From contig NZ_CP109603.1 of assembly GCF_025905425.1 (NCBI RefSeq), forward strand, positions 1,152,001 through 1,216,000: a stretch of 64,000 nt of DNA. Direction: 5' to 3'. How positions within the stretch are numbered: position 1 is the stretch's first letter; each line of letters begins with the position of its first letter. The notes beneath the pieces are model-generated. The model saw only the letters and a list, made by a program, of their open reading frames with translations, searched no databases and was not told the DNA's origin. The translations under genes were made by a program, and so were the position numbers. The stretch comes from Pseudomonas putida (GTDB lineage Bacteria; Pseudomonadota; Gammaproteobacteria; Pseudomonadales; Pseudomonadaceae). Positions 9,486 through 21,500 of this stretch are shown here, one piece after another.

Positions 9486-12400
9486 TCAGCTCCTTGGCGT
9501 GGCGGCGGATTGGGCACGGGCCTGCAGGGCGGCGCGCTCTTCGGGCGACATCGCCGCCAGCATGCGGCGCAGCTCGGTGACCTTCAGCAGCTTGCCTGGC
9601 GAGCTCTCCTGGGCACGCAGGGCATCGGCCAGTGCGGCCACGCTCGGGTGGTCGAACACCAGCGCCGGGGCGACTTCCAGTTGCAGCAGGCTGCGCAGGC
9701 GGGTGCACAGCTTGATGACGATCAATGAATGGCCGCCGAGGTCGAACAGGCTGTCGGTAATGCTCAGGCTTGGCTGTTCGAGCAGTTCCTTGTAGAGGTC
9801 GACGAGCAGTGCATCGAGGGCATCGCGCGGTGGCAACTCGACCCGCTCGCTGGCCTGGCTGTCTGCACTCGGCAGTGCGCCGAAGTCGACCTTGCCGTTG
9901 GCCAGGCGTGGCAGCGCGGCCAGGCACAGCAGGTGGGCCGGCATCAGGAAGTCGGGCAGCCGCCCGCGCAGTTCGCCGAGCAGCGTGGCGCTGTCGCGCT
10001 GGCTGACGGCATAGGCCAGCAGCTTGCCGTCGCGGTACTGCACCACGGCTTGGCTGACCCCTTCGAGGCAGGCCAGGGCCGCTTCCAGTTCGCCGGGCTC
10101 GACGCGGAAACCGCGGATCTTGATCTGCTGGTCACTGCGCCCTGCCAGTTGCAGCTGGCCGCTGGCCGACAGGCGTGCCAGGTCGCCACTTCGGTACAGG
10201 CGCTGGCCGGGTTGCAGCGGGTCGTCGATGAAGGCGTCGGAGTCTCGGTTCAGGTAGCCGCGGCAGACCTGGGCGCCGCCGATGTACAGCTCGGCCAGGG
10301 CACCGAGCGGGGCGGGTTGCAGGCCGGTCGGCGTGGCTTCGAGCAGGCGCACCCAGGTGTTGGCCAGGGCGTGCTGCAGGCCCAGCGGGGCGCGTGGGTT
10401 GTAGCCCTGCTCGAGGCTGTACAGCACGCCCACGGTGGTTTCGGTGGGGCCGTAGTGGTTGTGCACGCGGCTCTCGGGTGCCAGCTGTTCGATGCGCTGG
10501 CGCAGGCTGCCGGGGCAGGCTTCGCCGCCGAGGATCAGCACGCGGGGCAGGCTGCAGGCCGGCTGGCCTTCGAGCAGCGCCGCCAGGTGCGAGGGCACGA
10601 TCTTCAGGCAGTCGACCTGCCCGGCTTCGAGGTAGCGGGCGAAGGCGGCGGCATCGCGGCTGGCCTGGTCGTCGGCCAGCACCAGGCAACCGCCGGTCCA
10701 CAGTGCGGCGTAGAGGGTGGTGTTGCCTAGGTCGGCGGCCACCGAGGATATCAGGGCGAAACGTTGGCATTGCTCCAGGCTGAGCGCTTCGCTGACCGCC
10801 GCGGTGTAGTTGAGCAGTTGGCCGTGCTCGATGAGCACGCCCTTGGGCTCGCCGCTGGTGCCGGAGGTGTACAGCAGGTAGGCGGCATCGGCCAGGCTGA
10901 TGTCATTGTCGGCCACTGCGGCGGCTGGGGATTGGAGCAGTTCGGCCAGGGCGCTGCCCTGCGGGCCGCCGATCAGTAGCTGCGGTTGGGCGTCGGCGAG
11001 GATCCGCTCGACGCGCGCCTGTGGCCAGGCCGGGTCCAGCGGCACATAGGCGGCGCCGGCGCGCAGCACGGCGAGCAGGCCGAGCAGCAGCTCGGCCGAG
11101 CGTGGCAGCAGCAGCGCGACGTTGGCGCCGCGGCCGATGCCACGCGCTTGCAGCACTCCGGCAAGGTGTTCGACCTGGGCATGCAGCTGGGCATAGTTCA
11201 GGGTCTGCTCGGCGGCCATCAGAGCCGGGGCGTCGGGGCAATGCTGCGCCCAGTGGGCCAGACGCTCGATCAGCGGGCGGCTGCCATAGTCACGCTGCGG
11301 GCCGCGCAGCTGTTGCTGCACGCGCTGATGCGCAGGCGGGCTCAGTGGCAGTTCGCGCAGGGTGCGCTGGCGCGGCTGTTCGACCAGGGTTTCGAGCAGT
11401 TGGACATATTGTTCCAGCAGGCAGCGCAGATCGGCCTCGGGGTACTGCGCGGTGGGTGACTGCAGGCTCAGTGGCTGCAGCTGGCCCTGGGCGTCGAGGG
11501 TTACCTGCAGCGCCAGCTCGAAGCCCGGATCGACGCCGGGCAGGGTATCGACCGACCAGCGCAGACCGCCGCTGGCGAACGCTGCGCTGTGGCGCACCAG
11601 GTTGAAGCCGACCGTACGCTGCAGGGTCAGCGTGGTGTCGGCGACATTCCAGTACTCCTGCTGTTGGGCATGACCTTCGAGCTGGTCGGCCAGGCGTTGC
11701 AGCCAGGTGCTGAAGGGCTGGTCGAGCGCTGGCGCCAGGGCCAGGGGCAGGATCTTTTCGTAGACACCGATGCCGTTGGCCAGGGTTTCATAGTCGAAGC
11801 GGCAGTCCTGCTGCCAGCCGGCGATGAACTCGGCGCTACCGCAGATGCGCGCCAACAGCGTCCACCATGCGGCCTGCAGCACGGTATCCAGTTCTTGCCC
11901 TTCGCTTTCGGCCAGTTGTTGCAGCTGTGCCAGCAGCGGCTCGGGCACGGCGTGCTGCACGGCATTGCCGATGGCCTGCGGCGCAGGTTCGCCCAGGCCG
12001 GCCAGGCGCAACGGTGCCAGGCTTTCCAGGCCAAGGCCGGCCCAGTAGGCACGCCCGGCGGGGGCTTCCTCGTCGGCGTCCAGATCGTTGCGCCATTCGA
12101 CGTACTGGCTGTACTGGAAGGCTTCCTCCAGCACCGCAGCGGGCTGGGCATACAGCGACGCCAGTTCGCCGAGCAGGTTCTGCAGGCTCAGCCGGTCGCT
12201 GGCGCAGGTGGCGACGTACAGGTCGAGGCGCCACTGCTCGGCGCCCAGCTGGCGCACGATACCGCGCACCAAGCGACCTTGGTCGATGGCCAGCGGCTGG
12301 GCGGCCAGGGCGTGCTGCCCGGCGTCCAGCAGGTGCCAGTCGAGGGTGCTGGCGACCACGCTCTGGCGCAGGTTGCGGTACAGGGTCGATGGGCGCAGCG

Positions 12401-12578
12401 CCACGCGCAGGCTGGTGTGGCGTTCGATCACCTGCAGCAAGGCTTCATGCAGGCGGCCCGGCTGCAATGGCCCGGCAAGGTTGACGCCCAGGTGCAGGGG
12501 CGCACGGCCGTGCTGCACGGCCAGGGCCTGTTCGGCGCTCAAGGGGAGGTCGTGGTTCAAATCCTGGGTGTGGTTCAT
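9486..12578 (-). CDS. NRPS-B: C-like interface domain - A(Asp) - T
   Basis: 1030-residue single-module synthetase. The N-terminal ~430 residues are condensation-like, but the active-site stretch reads ATCASDRLS (about 123-131) in place of HHxxxDG, so condensation activity is not expected. The A domain (TSGTSGEPKG near 569) has the hand-read pocket DLTKIGHVGK, a textbook Asp code. The T domain has LGGHSLIVIK near 948, followed by a ~70-residue tail rich in Arg/Glu/Ala that may dock to NRPS-C. Its ATG overlaps the NRPS-A stop (ATGA), so translation is coupled. The preceding protein ends in C plus a fused hydroxylase, so the upstream C domain makes the bond while the interface domain here probably presents Asp-S-T to the hydroxylase. 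Expected unit: beta-hydroxyaspartate. Confidence 0.92.
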   Translation of the reverse strand: MNHTQDLNHDLPLSAEQALAVQHGRAPLHLGVNLAGPLQPGRLHEALLQVIERHTSLRVALRPSTLYRNLRQSVVASTLDWHLLDAGQHALAAQPLAIDQGRLVRGIVRQLGAEQWRLDLYVATCASDRLSLQNLLGELASLYAQPAAVLEEAFQYSQYVEWRNDLDADEEAPAGRAYWAGLGLESLAPLRLAGLGEPAPQAIGNAVQHAVPEPLLAQLQQLAESEGQELDTVLQAAWWTLLARICGSAEFIAGWQQDCRFDYETLANGIGVYEKILPLALAPALDQPFSTWLQRLADQLEGHAQQQEYWNVADTTLTLQRTVGFNLVRHSAAFASGGLRWSVDTLPGVDPGFELALQVTLDAQGQLQPLSLQSPTAQYPEADLRCLLEQYVQLLETLVEQPRQRTLRELPLSPPAHQRVQQQLRGPQRDYGSRPLIERLAHWAQHCPDAPALMAAEQTLNYAQLHAQVEHLAGVLQARGIGRGANVALLLPRSAELLLGLLAVLRAGAAYVPLDPAWPQARVERILADAQPQLLIGGPQGSALAELLQSPAAAVADNDISLADAAYLLYTSGTSGEPKGVLIEHGQLLNYTAAVSEALSLEQCQRFALISSVAADLGNTTLYAALWTGGCLVLADDQASRDAAAFARYLEAGQVDCLKIVPSHLAALLEGQPACSLPRVLILGGEACPGSLRQRIEQLAPESRVHNHYGPTETTVGVLYSLEQGYNPRAPLGLQHALANTWVRLLEATPTGLQPAPLGALAELYIGGAQVCRGYLNRDSDAFIDDPLQPGQRLYRSGDLARLSASGQLQLAGRSDQQIKIRGFRVEPGELEAALACLEGVSQAVVQYRDGKLLAYAVSQRDSATLLGELRGRLPDFLMPAHLLCLAALPRLANGKVDFGALPSADSQASERVELPPRDALDALLVDLYKELLEQPSLSITDSLFDLGGHSLIVIKLCTRLRSLLQLEVAPALVFDHPSVAALADALRAQESSPGKLLKVTELRRMLAAMSPEERAALQARAQSAATPRS

Positions 12579-15500
12579 TGCGCGGTCTGATCCTGCAGTT
12601 CCATTGCGTTGTGTCGGGCGGCCAGTTGGGCCGGTTCATGCATGTCGCCCATGGCGACGGCGATCTTGCGCGGGCCTTCGTACGGGTCGCGGGCGTGGGC
12701 GGCAATCAGGTTGTCGAGCATCACCACGTCGCCACGCTGCCAGTCGAAACGCACCGCGCAGGCTTCGTACAAACGGCCGATCAGGGCCATGCTGGCGTCG
12801 TCGATCGGGCTGCCGTCACCGAAGTACACCTGGCGTGGCATACGCTCCTGGCCGACCATGTTCAGCAGGTCTTCACGCACCTGGGGCTCCAGGCAGAAAG
12901 TGTGGTGCAGCTGCAACTGGTTGAAGAAGCTGCGCTCGCCGCTCAGCGGGTGGCGGATCACCGCCGGGCAACGGGTACGGGTTTGCAGTTCGTCGTTGGC
13001 CAGCCAGCGGAAGTCGGTGTTGCTGGCCCGGCACAGGGCCTCGACCTGCTCGCGGCTGTCGGTCTTGAAGAACTCGCGCCAATTGACGTCCAGGCGCTCG
13101 GTGAAGGTGCGCACGTACAACAGGCCCTTGCGTTCGAAGGTTTCGGCCAGCTCCGTCGGCAGCTGACGGTACAGCTCACGGCAGTCGACGATTGGTGTGG
13201 CGCCACCGACCGGCGAGGGCTGTTCACAGTAGAACCACTGCTTGCGCGGCGAGCGGGGCAGGTGCGAGCTCTCGTTGTGGAACAGGATCATTTCCCGCTC
13301 CGGGTAGGGCGTGGAGCGGTAGATGTTGCGCCCGCCTTCCTTCTTGGGCAGGTCGCCATAGCCGCCGAACAGGCCGGGGTGAATGGCTTCGGCAAAGGCT
13401 TCGAAGGCTTTCGGGTCATCCAGGGCGAAGCCGCGGAACAGCAGGCCACCGTGCTGGCACAGCAGGGTGTCGATCAGGTCGCGGGAGCTCTGGGCCCAGC
13501 CTACCGGGTCCAGGTCCGCGGCCACGGGTTCGATCAGCAGCGGGAACTCGCGGCCGGGTTGCAGCGCCGTGGTGCGGATCAGTGGCCGCGGCGCGGCGGC
13601 GCGAGCCGGGAGCTTCTTCAGTTTGTCTAGCTTGCTGGATGATGGGGCTGGTGTTGCCAAGGCCGGTGTCTCCACGGAGGGCAGCGTGACGGTGAATTGG
13701 GCAAGGGCTGCGTGGGGCTGGTCGACTATTTGCTGCAGCAGGTTGAGCCAGGCGTCGATCAGTGCGTCGATGCGCTCGCCCTTGAACAGGGCGCGGGCAT
13801 ACACCCAGTCGCCGCGCATGACTTCGCCGTGGCGCTCGAGGAACAGCGCCATGTCGAACTTGCTGGTGCGTTCGGCCGCAGGCTGCATGCGCACCTCGAG
13901 CCCAGGGATCGAGAAGTCCGCCTCAGGGGTGTTCTGCAGCACGAACAGCGCCTGCACCAGTGGGTTGCGGCTGCGCTCGCGCGGAACCTGCAGCGCCTCG
14001 ACGATGCGGTCGAACGGCAGCGCCTGATGCTCCAGGGCTTGCAGGCAGGTGTCGCGGGTGCGGCCGAGGAACGCGCGCAGGTTCTCGCCGGCCAGGCGGC
14101 GCGAGCGCAGCGGCAGGACATTGACGAAGAAGCCGATCAGGCCTTCGAGGTTGGCTTCCTCGCGGCCAGCGACGTCGGTGCCCAGCAGCAGGTCGTCGGC
14201 ACCGGTGACCGCGTGCAGCAGCAGTTCGAAACTGGCCAGCAGAAGCATGTACAGGCTTACCCCTTCGGCCAGGGCCAGGGCGTCGAGGCGTGCCAGCAGG
14301 GGTGCGGGAATTTCCAGTGCTTTGGCGGCGCCACGGGCGTCGGCCTGGGCCGGTCGTGGCCAGTCGCAGGGTAGGGCCAGCACCTGGGGCGCGCCATGCA
14401 GCTGCTGCTGCCAGAAGCCGACTTCCTGTTCCAGTGCGGCGCCTTGCAGGCATTGGCGCTGCCAGGCTGCGTAGTCGGCGTACTGCACCGGCAACGTCGG
14501 CAGCGGCGCCTGGCGGCCTTCGCGCAGGTTGGCATACAGCTGGCTGAACTCGTTGACCAGTACGCCCACCGACCAGCCGTCGGCGACCATGTGGTGCAGG
14601 GCCAGCAACAGCAGGTGCTGCTGCTCACCGAGCCTGAGCACCCGCGCCCTGATCAGTGGCGCCTGGCGCAGGTCGAATGGCAGGCGCAGGTTGTCCAGGC
14701 TTTCCTGTTCGGCCACCTGGTGGCGCTGGGCGTCGTCAATTGCGCTGAGATCGCGCAGGGTGACGTCCAGCTCCAGCTGTTCGGCAATCAGCGTAATCGG
14801 CTCGCCGTCGATGTCCTGGTAGCTGCTGCGCAGGACTTCGTGGCGCGCCAGCAGGGCATTGAAGGTGGCCCGCAGCGCGGGCATGTCCAGCGGCCCGTCC
14901 AGGGTCAGGCTGGCGGCCATGTTGTAGGCCGCTGATGGACCGTGCAGGCGATCGACCATCCACAACCGTTGCTGGCTGAGCGACAGCGGCATGTGCGCCT
15001 GGCGCGCTACCGGCAGCAACTGCGGGCCTGCCGCAGCCAGGGCCGGCTCGGCGGCCAGGGCATCCAGGCGGGCGGCCATTTGCCACAACAGCGGTGCTTC
15101 GAACACGCTGCGCAGCGGCAGCTCCAGGGCGCAGCGCTGACGGACACGGGCAATCAGTCGGGTGGCCAGCAGCGAATGCCCGCCGGCCTCGAAGAAGTGG
15201 CTGTTGCGGCCCAGTGGCTGGGCGGGCAGCAGGGCCGTCCACAGTTCGCCAAGCAGTTGCTCGTTGGCGCTGGCCAGCGGTTCGACGTCGATGTGTTGCA
15301 ACGACGGCGGCGGCAGGGCCTTGCGGTCGACCTTGCCGTTGGCGTTTGTCGGCCAGGTATCCATGGCGACCCATAGTGACGGCACCATGTACGCCGGCAG
15401 GCTGTCGCGCACGTGCTGGGCCAGCAGGCTGTCATTGAGCTGATGGCCGCTGCGGCCCTGCCAGTAGCCCACCAGCATGTCGCTGCCGCCCAGGTGTTGC

Positions 15501-18500
15501 AGGCTGACCATGGCGCGCAACACGTCCGGGTGGCGCTCCAGGTGCGCCTCGATCTCGCCGGGCTCGATACGGAAGCCTCGCAGCTTGAGCTGGAAGTCCT
15601 TGCGGCCCAGGTACTGCAGCACGCCGTCGGCGTCCCAGCGGGCCAGGTCGCCGCTCAGGTACAGGCGGCTGCCCGGCGCGCCGAAGGGGTTGGGGATGAA
15701 GCTGGCGGCGGTGCGCGCCGGGTCGGCCAGGTAGCCGCGGCTGACGCCGATACCGCCGATGGCCAGTTCGCCGACCACGCCCGCGGCCACCGGTTGCAGG
15801 TCGTGGCCCAGCACGTACAGCTCGCTGTTGGCGGTGGGCCGGCCGATGGCGACATTGGCGCCTTGGCCGGGTGCCTGGTACAGCGGCTGGAAGGCTACGT
15901 CATCGGAGCACTCGGCCGGGCCGTAGGCGTTCATCAACGGGATCTGCGGGTAATGACGGAACCATTCCTGGGCGGTGGCCACCGGTAGCGCCTCGCCGGT
16001 GGGCAATACCCAGCGCAGGTGCGGCAGCGGCAGCGGCTGGCCGTCGAGGCTTTCGAGCATCGCTTGCAGCAGCGCCGGTACCGGTTCGAGCAGGCTGACC
16101 CGGCGCTCGCTCACCAGTTGCAGCAAGGCGTGCGGGTCGCGCACCAGGTGGTCGCCGATGATCTCCACGCAGGCGCCGAACAGCGGTGCGGTGAGGGTCT
16201 GCCAGACCGAGATGTCGAAGCAGGCCGGGGCGGTCTGGGCGATCACGTCGTCGGCGTTCAGGCCCAGGGGCTGCAGCTTGGCCAGCATGTTGTTGAGCAT
16301 GCCGGCGCGGGGCACCATCACCCCTTTGGGCTGGCCGGTGGAGCCGGAGGTGAACAGCACGTAGGCCAGTTGCTCGGCGCACGCTGGCTGGCTCGGCAGG
16401 ATGCCGCTGGTGCTCATCTCCAGCAGGTCGGCCGGCACGGCGCGGTGGCCTTGGTAGACCGAGGCCAGGGGTTCGGCGTAGGCCTGGCTGCAGACCACCA
16501 GCGGTTCTTCCAGGCGCGACAGCACCTGTTGCCAGCGCGCCGGCGGCTGCGAGGGCTCCAGCGGCAGCCAGGCGCAGCCGGCACGCAGGGTGGCGACCAT
16601 CAGGCAGAACCATTCGATGCCGCGTTCGGCCAGCAGCGCCACCGGTTGGTCGGGCCGTGCGCCCAGGGCCTGCAGGCCACGGGCCAGGCGTTCGGAGCGC
16701 TGCCACAGTTGGGCGTAGGTCAGCGACTGTTCGGCACAGCGGGCGACGATGCGCTCGGGATGGGCGGCAACCTGGGCGGCTACCCGCGCTTCCCAGCTTT
16801 GTTCGAGGCTGTAGTCGGCCGGGTTGAGCCCCCAGTCCAGCAGCTGTCGATGCTCTGCCGGGCTGAGCGTGGTGAGTTGCTCCAGGCGTGTGTCCAGCGG
16901 GCAGTCAAGCGCCTGCAGCAGGTTCAGCAGGTCATCGCTCAGGCGCTCCAGGGCGGCGGCGGGCAGGCGCTGGGCGTCGGCGCTGAACAGCACTTCCAGG
17001 CAACGGCCGGGCAGTACTTCGACGGTCAGGCCGTAGCTGGTCTGCTCGAGGTTGTCGAGGACCTTGAAGGTCAGCTCGCCCGCTTGCAACTGCCGTTCGC
17101 TGAGCGCTGGCAGGTTCTGGAACACCAGCAGGGTGTCGAACAGCCCGGCACCGCGTGGGTGCTGCTGGAGGATCTGCGCCAGTGGCGTCTGCTCGTGTTC
17201 GCGCATGGCCACGCTGACCGCCTGGACCTGTTGCAGGTAGTCGCCCAGGGACATGCCCGGGGCAGCCTGCAGGCGCAGCGGCAGGGTATTGATGAATACG
17301 CCGAGCATCTGTCCGGCATCGGCCAGCGCGTCCGGGCGGCCGCTGCTGGTGACGCCGAACATCACCTCGGTGTGGTTGTTGCTGCGCGCCAGCAGCAGGC
17401 CCCAGGCGGCTTGCATCAGGGTGTTGAGGGTCACCCGGCAGGCTTTGCCCAGTTCGTTCAGGCGGCGGCTGTGGGCCTCGCTCAGGCGCAGGCTGCGGCT
17501 GTGGTAGCGCGCGGTGGCGGTGGGTTCGGCCGGGTTCAGGGCCGGCAGGCTGCCGACGCCTTCGAAGTTCGCCAGGTGTTGCTGCCAATAGTGCAGGCTG
17601 TGCTCGGCCGGCTGCGCGGCGAGCCAGGCGATGTAGTCGCGGTAGGGGGGACGCGACGGCACGGCGTGGCCGTTGTAGCGGGCCAGGATCTCCTCCATCA
17701 GCATCACCGAGCTCCAGCCGTCGGCGATCAGGTGATGGCGGCTCCAGATCAGCCAGCTGTGCTGGGCGTCGAGGTGGATCAGCGCCACCCGTTGCAGCGG
17801 CGGGCGTTGCGGGTCGAAGCCCAGAGCACGGTCGGCCTGGCAGTACGCGTCGAGGGCCTGCTGGCGTTGCGCCGGGGTGAAGGCGCTCCAGTCCAGCCGT
17901 TGTACCGGCAGGTTAAGTTCACTGCACACGCCTTGCACCGGTTCGTCCAGGCCTTGCCAGAGAATCGCCGTGCGCATCAGTGGATGCGCAGCGAAAGTGG
18001 CGTGCCAGGCGGCCAGGTAGCGCTCGGCGTCCAGGGGGCCTTGCAGCTCGGCCTGCAGTTGGTTGACGTATACCCCGCTGCTGCCTTCGAGCAGGCTGTG
18101 GAACAGCAGGCCTTTTTGCAGTGGCGAGAGCGGGTAGGCGTCTTCCAGGGTTGTGCCAACCAAGGGCTGCAGAGCCTGGCGCTGCTCGACAGTGAGCGAT
18201 ACCGACGGGCTGGCCGGCGTTTGCGGCGCCGGCGTGGCAGCGGCGGGCTGTGCCGGCTGGCGCTGGCTGAGCAGCAGGGCCAGGGCGTCGATGCGCGGGT
18301 TGGCGAACAGTTCTTTGGGGCTGAACTTCAAGCCCAGCTTGCGCGCCTTGGCGATCACCTGCAGGGCGATGATCGAGTCGCCGCCGATGCCGAAGAAGTC
18401 GTCCTGGCGACCGATGTCCGGGCGCTCCAGCACTTCGCGCCAGACCGCCAGCAATTGTGCTTCAAGGCCTTTGAGCGGCGAGTCCAGCGTGGCCGCGAGG

Positions 18501-21500
18501 CGGGCGATGGTGGGGTGGGCGAAGAAATGCTTGGGGGTGAATTTGAGCTGCGCCTTGCGCGCCTTGGCGATCAGTTGCAGGGCCATGATCGAGTCGCCGC
18601 CCAGGGCAAAGAAGTCGTCATGGATCGACAGCGCAGGCCTGTCCAGGGTTTCGCACCACAGCGTCAGCAGCACGGCCTCGATCGGGTCGCGCGGGGCGTC
18701 GTGCTGCTGCGCGGCGGGCTGCTCTGGCGCCGGCAGCGGCAGGTTGTGCCGGTCGACCTTGCCGTTGCCCAGGCGGGGCAAGCGTTCGAGTTGCAGGTAC
18801 AGGCTTGGCAGCAGCGGCTCGGGCAGTTGCTCGGCCAGTTGCTGGCGCAGTTGGCCAAGGTTTAGCCCGGGCTCGGCAACCAGATAGGCGATCAGCCGTG
18901 GCGCTTCGCCTTCGCCCAGGGTGCGGGCGAGCACCGCCGCTTCGCGGACCCCGGTGCAGGCGCGCAGGCAGGCTTCGACCTCGCCAGGTTCGACGCGAAA
19001 GCCGCGGATCTTGACCTGGTCGTCCATTCGACCGAGGAACTCGATGGCACCGCTGGCCAGCATGCGCACGCGATCGCCAGTGCGATAGAGGCGTTGGCCG
19101 GGGCCGGCGAACGGGTCGGGAATGAACTGCCGGGCAGTCAGGCCAGGTTGGCCCAGGTAGCCGTCGGCCACCCCGGCGCCGCCGATGTACAGCTCGCCGA
19201 TGCTGCCCAGCGGCAGCAGCGTGAGGTGTTGGTCGAGCACCTGGGCCTGGACGTTGTCCAGCGGCTGGCCGACCGGGGCGAACCCGGACAGGCTCGGGGT
19301 TTCGTCTTGCACGGCGTGGGTCAGGCAGCCGACGGTGGTTTCCGTGGGGCCGTAGTGATTGACGATCCGGCAGGCCGGGGCCAGGGCCTGGATGCGTCGG
19401 ACCAGGGCCAGGTCCAGGCCTTCGCCGCCGAGCACCAGGCACTGGCGGGGCAGCAGGCGTTGCGGTTCGGCCACGGCGAGCAGGGCGCCCAGGTGCGAGG
19501 GCACGATCTTCAGGCAGTCGACCGGGTTGCACGCCAGGTACTGGGCAAGCTCTTCCGGGGCGCTGGCCAGTTCGTCGCTGATCAGTTGCAGGGTGCGGCC
19601 GCTGAGCAGCGCGCCGAACCAGGCGGTGTAGCCCAGGTCCGCGGCGACGCTGGCCAGCGCAGTCAGGCTGGCTTCGGGGCTCAGGGCCAGTGGCTTGAGC
19701 ACGGCCTCGGCGTAGTGGATCAGGTTGCCCTGGGTCACCCGCACCGCCTTGGGCGTGCCGGTGGAGCCGGAGGTGTAGATCAGGTAGGCCAGCTGCAGCG
19801 GGTGCGTTTGGCCGCTCGCGGCGCTGGGGTTGCCGGCCAGGGTATGCAGGGTGTGGGCGGGGTCGATCAGCACGCTGGCGGCGCTGTCTTCGAGCAGTTG
19901 GCGTTGCCGGGTGACGGGCAGGGCAGGGTCCAGGCACAGGTAGGCCGCGCCGAGTTTCCAGCTGGCCAGCATGGCGGTGATCAGTGCGCGGCTGCGGGGC
20001 AGGGCGATGGCGATGACCTGGCCGGCACCGGCGCCGGCCTCACGCAGGCGCGCTGCCAGTGTGCTGGCGGCCTGGTCCAGTTCGGCGTAGCTCAGGCTGC
20101 CGTCGGCATCGCGCAGGGCGGTGCGTTGGCCGTGGCTGCGGACCTGGTGGTTGAAGGCGGCCACGGCGGTGTCGAAGGCGGGCGGTTGGCAGGCGCCGGC
20201 GCGGCGCGCGCTGTTGGCCGGTGGCGCTGCGGGCAACTGGTGAACCGGGGCGTCGAGGTGCGCCAGGGCGTTGCCGGCGAACCAGGCGAAATCTTCGGCC
20301 AGGCGGGCGATACGGTCGGCATCGAACAGGTCGCTGCGATAGCGCCACTGCGCCAGCAATTGCTCGCCGTCGTCCTGCCAACGCAGGTTGAGCTCGTTGG
20401 CGGCGCCACGCTGGGTGAACAGGTGCTCGCGTACGCTGTAGTCGGTGAACGCGTCGTCACGACGGCTCGGCATGTAGGTCATCATGCAGTGGAACAGGGG
20501 GCCGCTGGCGACCTCCTGTTGCAGGCGCGCTGCCGGGTAGCGGCGATGGCGCAGGGCTTCGCGCAGTTGCTGGGCGGTGTCGCGCAGGCAATCGACCAGG
20601 CTCGGGGCATGGGCGAAACGGGCGCGCAGCGGCAGGCTGTTGAGGGTGAAACCGATGAGTTCCTTGTAGCGGGCCTTGTGCCTGTCCATGGTCGGGGTGC
20701 CGATCAGGAAATCGTCCTGGCCGGTGTAACGGTGCATGAACACCTGGAACAGGGTCGCGAGGACGACGTACAGGCTGACGCCGTGGGCCTCGGCCAGTTG
20801 GCGCAGTTGATCGCTGCGGGCCTGGTCGAGCAGGCACTCGACCTCGCCACCAACAAAGCCGGGTGTGCGTGGGCGAGGGCGGTCGGCGGGCAGCGTCAGT
20901 GCGGTTGGGCTGCCGCTCAACTGCTTATGCCAGTAGCTGGCAGCCGCGCCGAGCTTATGCTCGGCCTGCAGCTCGCGCTGCTCGGCCAGCCAGTCGAAAT
21001 ACAGCCCGGCCTGGGGCAGTTCCAGTGGCTCGCCGCTGAGTTCGGCATGGTAGGCGGCGAAGGTCAGCTTGAGCATCCATTCGACGCTGAGGAAGTCGCC
21101 GCTGATGTGGTGGGCGGCCATGCACAGGTAGAGGCGGCCCTCGCTCTGCAGCAGGTTGAGCCGGCAGATGTCCGCGGCGGCGAGGTCGAACGGCTGGTCG
21201 GCGTGTTGTTCGATCCAGCTGGCGACGCCGGCGTTGTCCAGGCCATCGATGCGCTCGATGCTGGCGTTTACCCGGACCTGCTCGGGGCGATACATGAACA
21301 GCGTGCCGTCCTGTTCGCGGTAGCCGCAGTGCAGGGTTTCACAATGCTCGACCACCCGTGCGAACGCTCGGCACAAGGTGGCCGGGTCGAGGTTGGCGCG
21401 CAGCTCGCGGGCGGCGACCATGTTGTACGCCGGGCTGGCTGGGTTGAGCTGGTGGTACTGCCACAGCGCCTGCTGGCCGGCGCTGGCAGGGTGCTGCAAA

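Noticed and set aside
9482..9517. Upstream start for NRPS-C at 9517
   Set aside because: It would overlap the NRPS-B coding region by about 30 bases and has no ribosome site; the ATG at 9481 has AAGGAG at the right distance.
27..9580. Very long plus-strand frames (27-2315, 2421-3644, 3641-5263, 6299-9580) with protein-like length
   Set aside because: They are antisense to the NRPS and hydroxylase genes. The translations are Gln/Arg/Gly/Val-rich without domains, while the minus-strand frames show clear C, A and T motifs.
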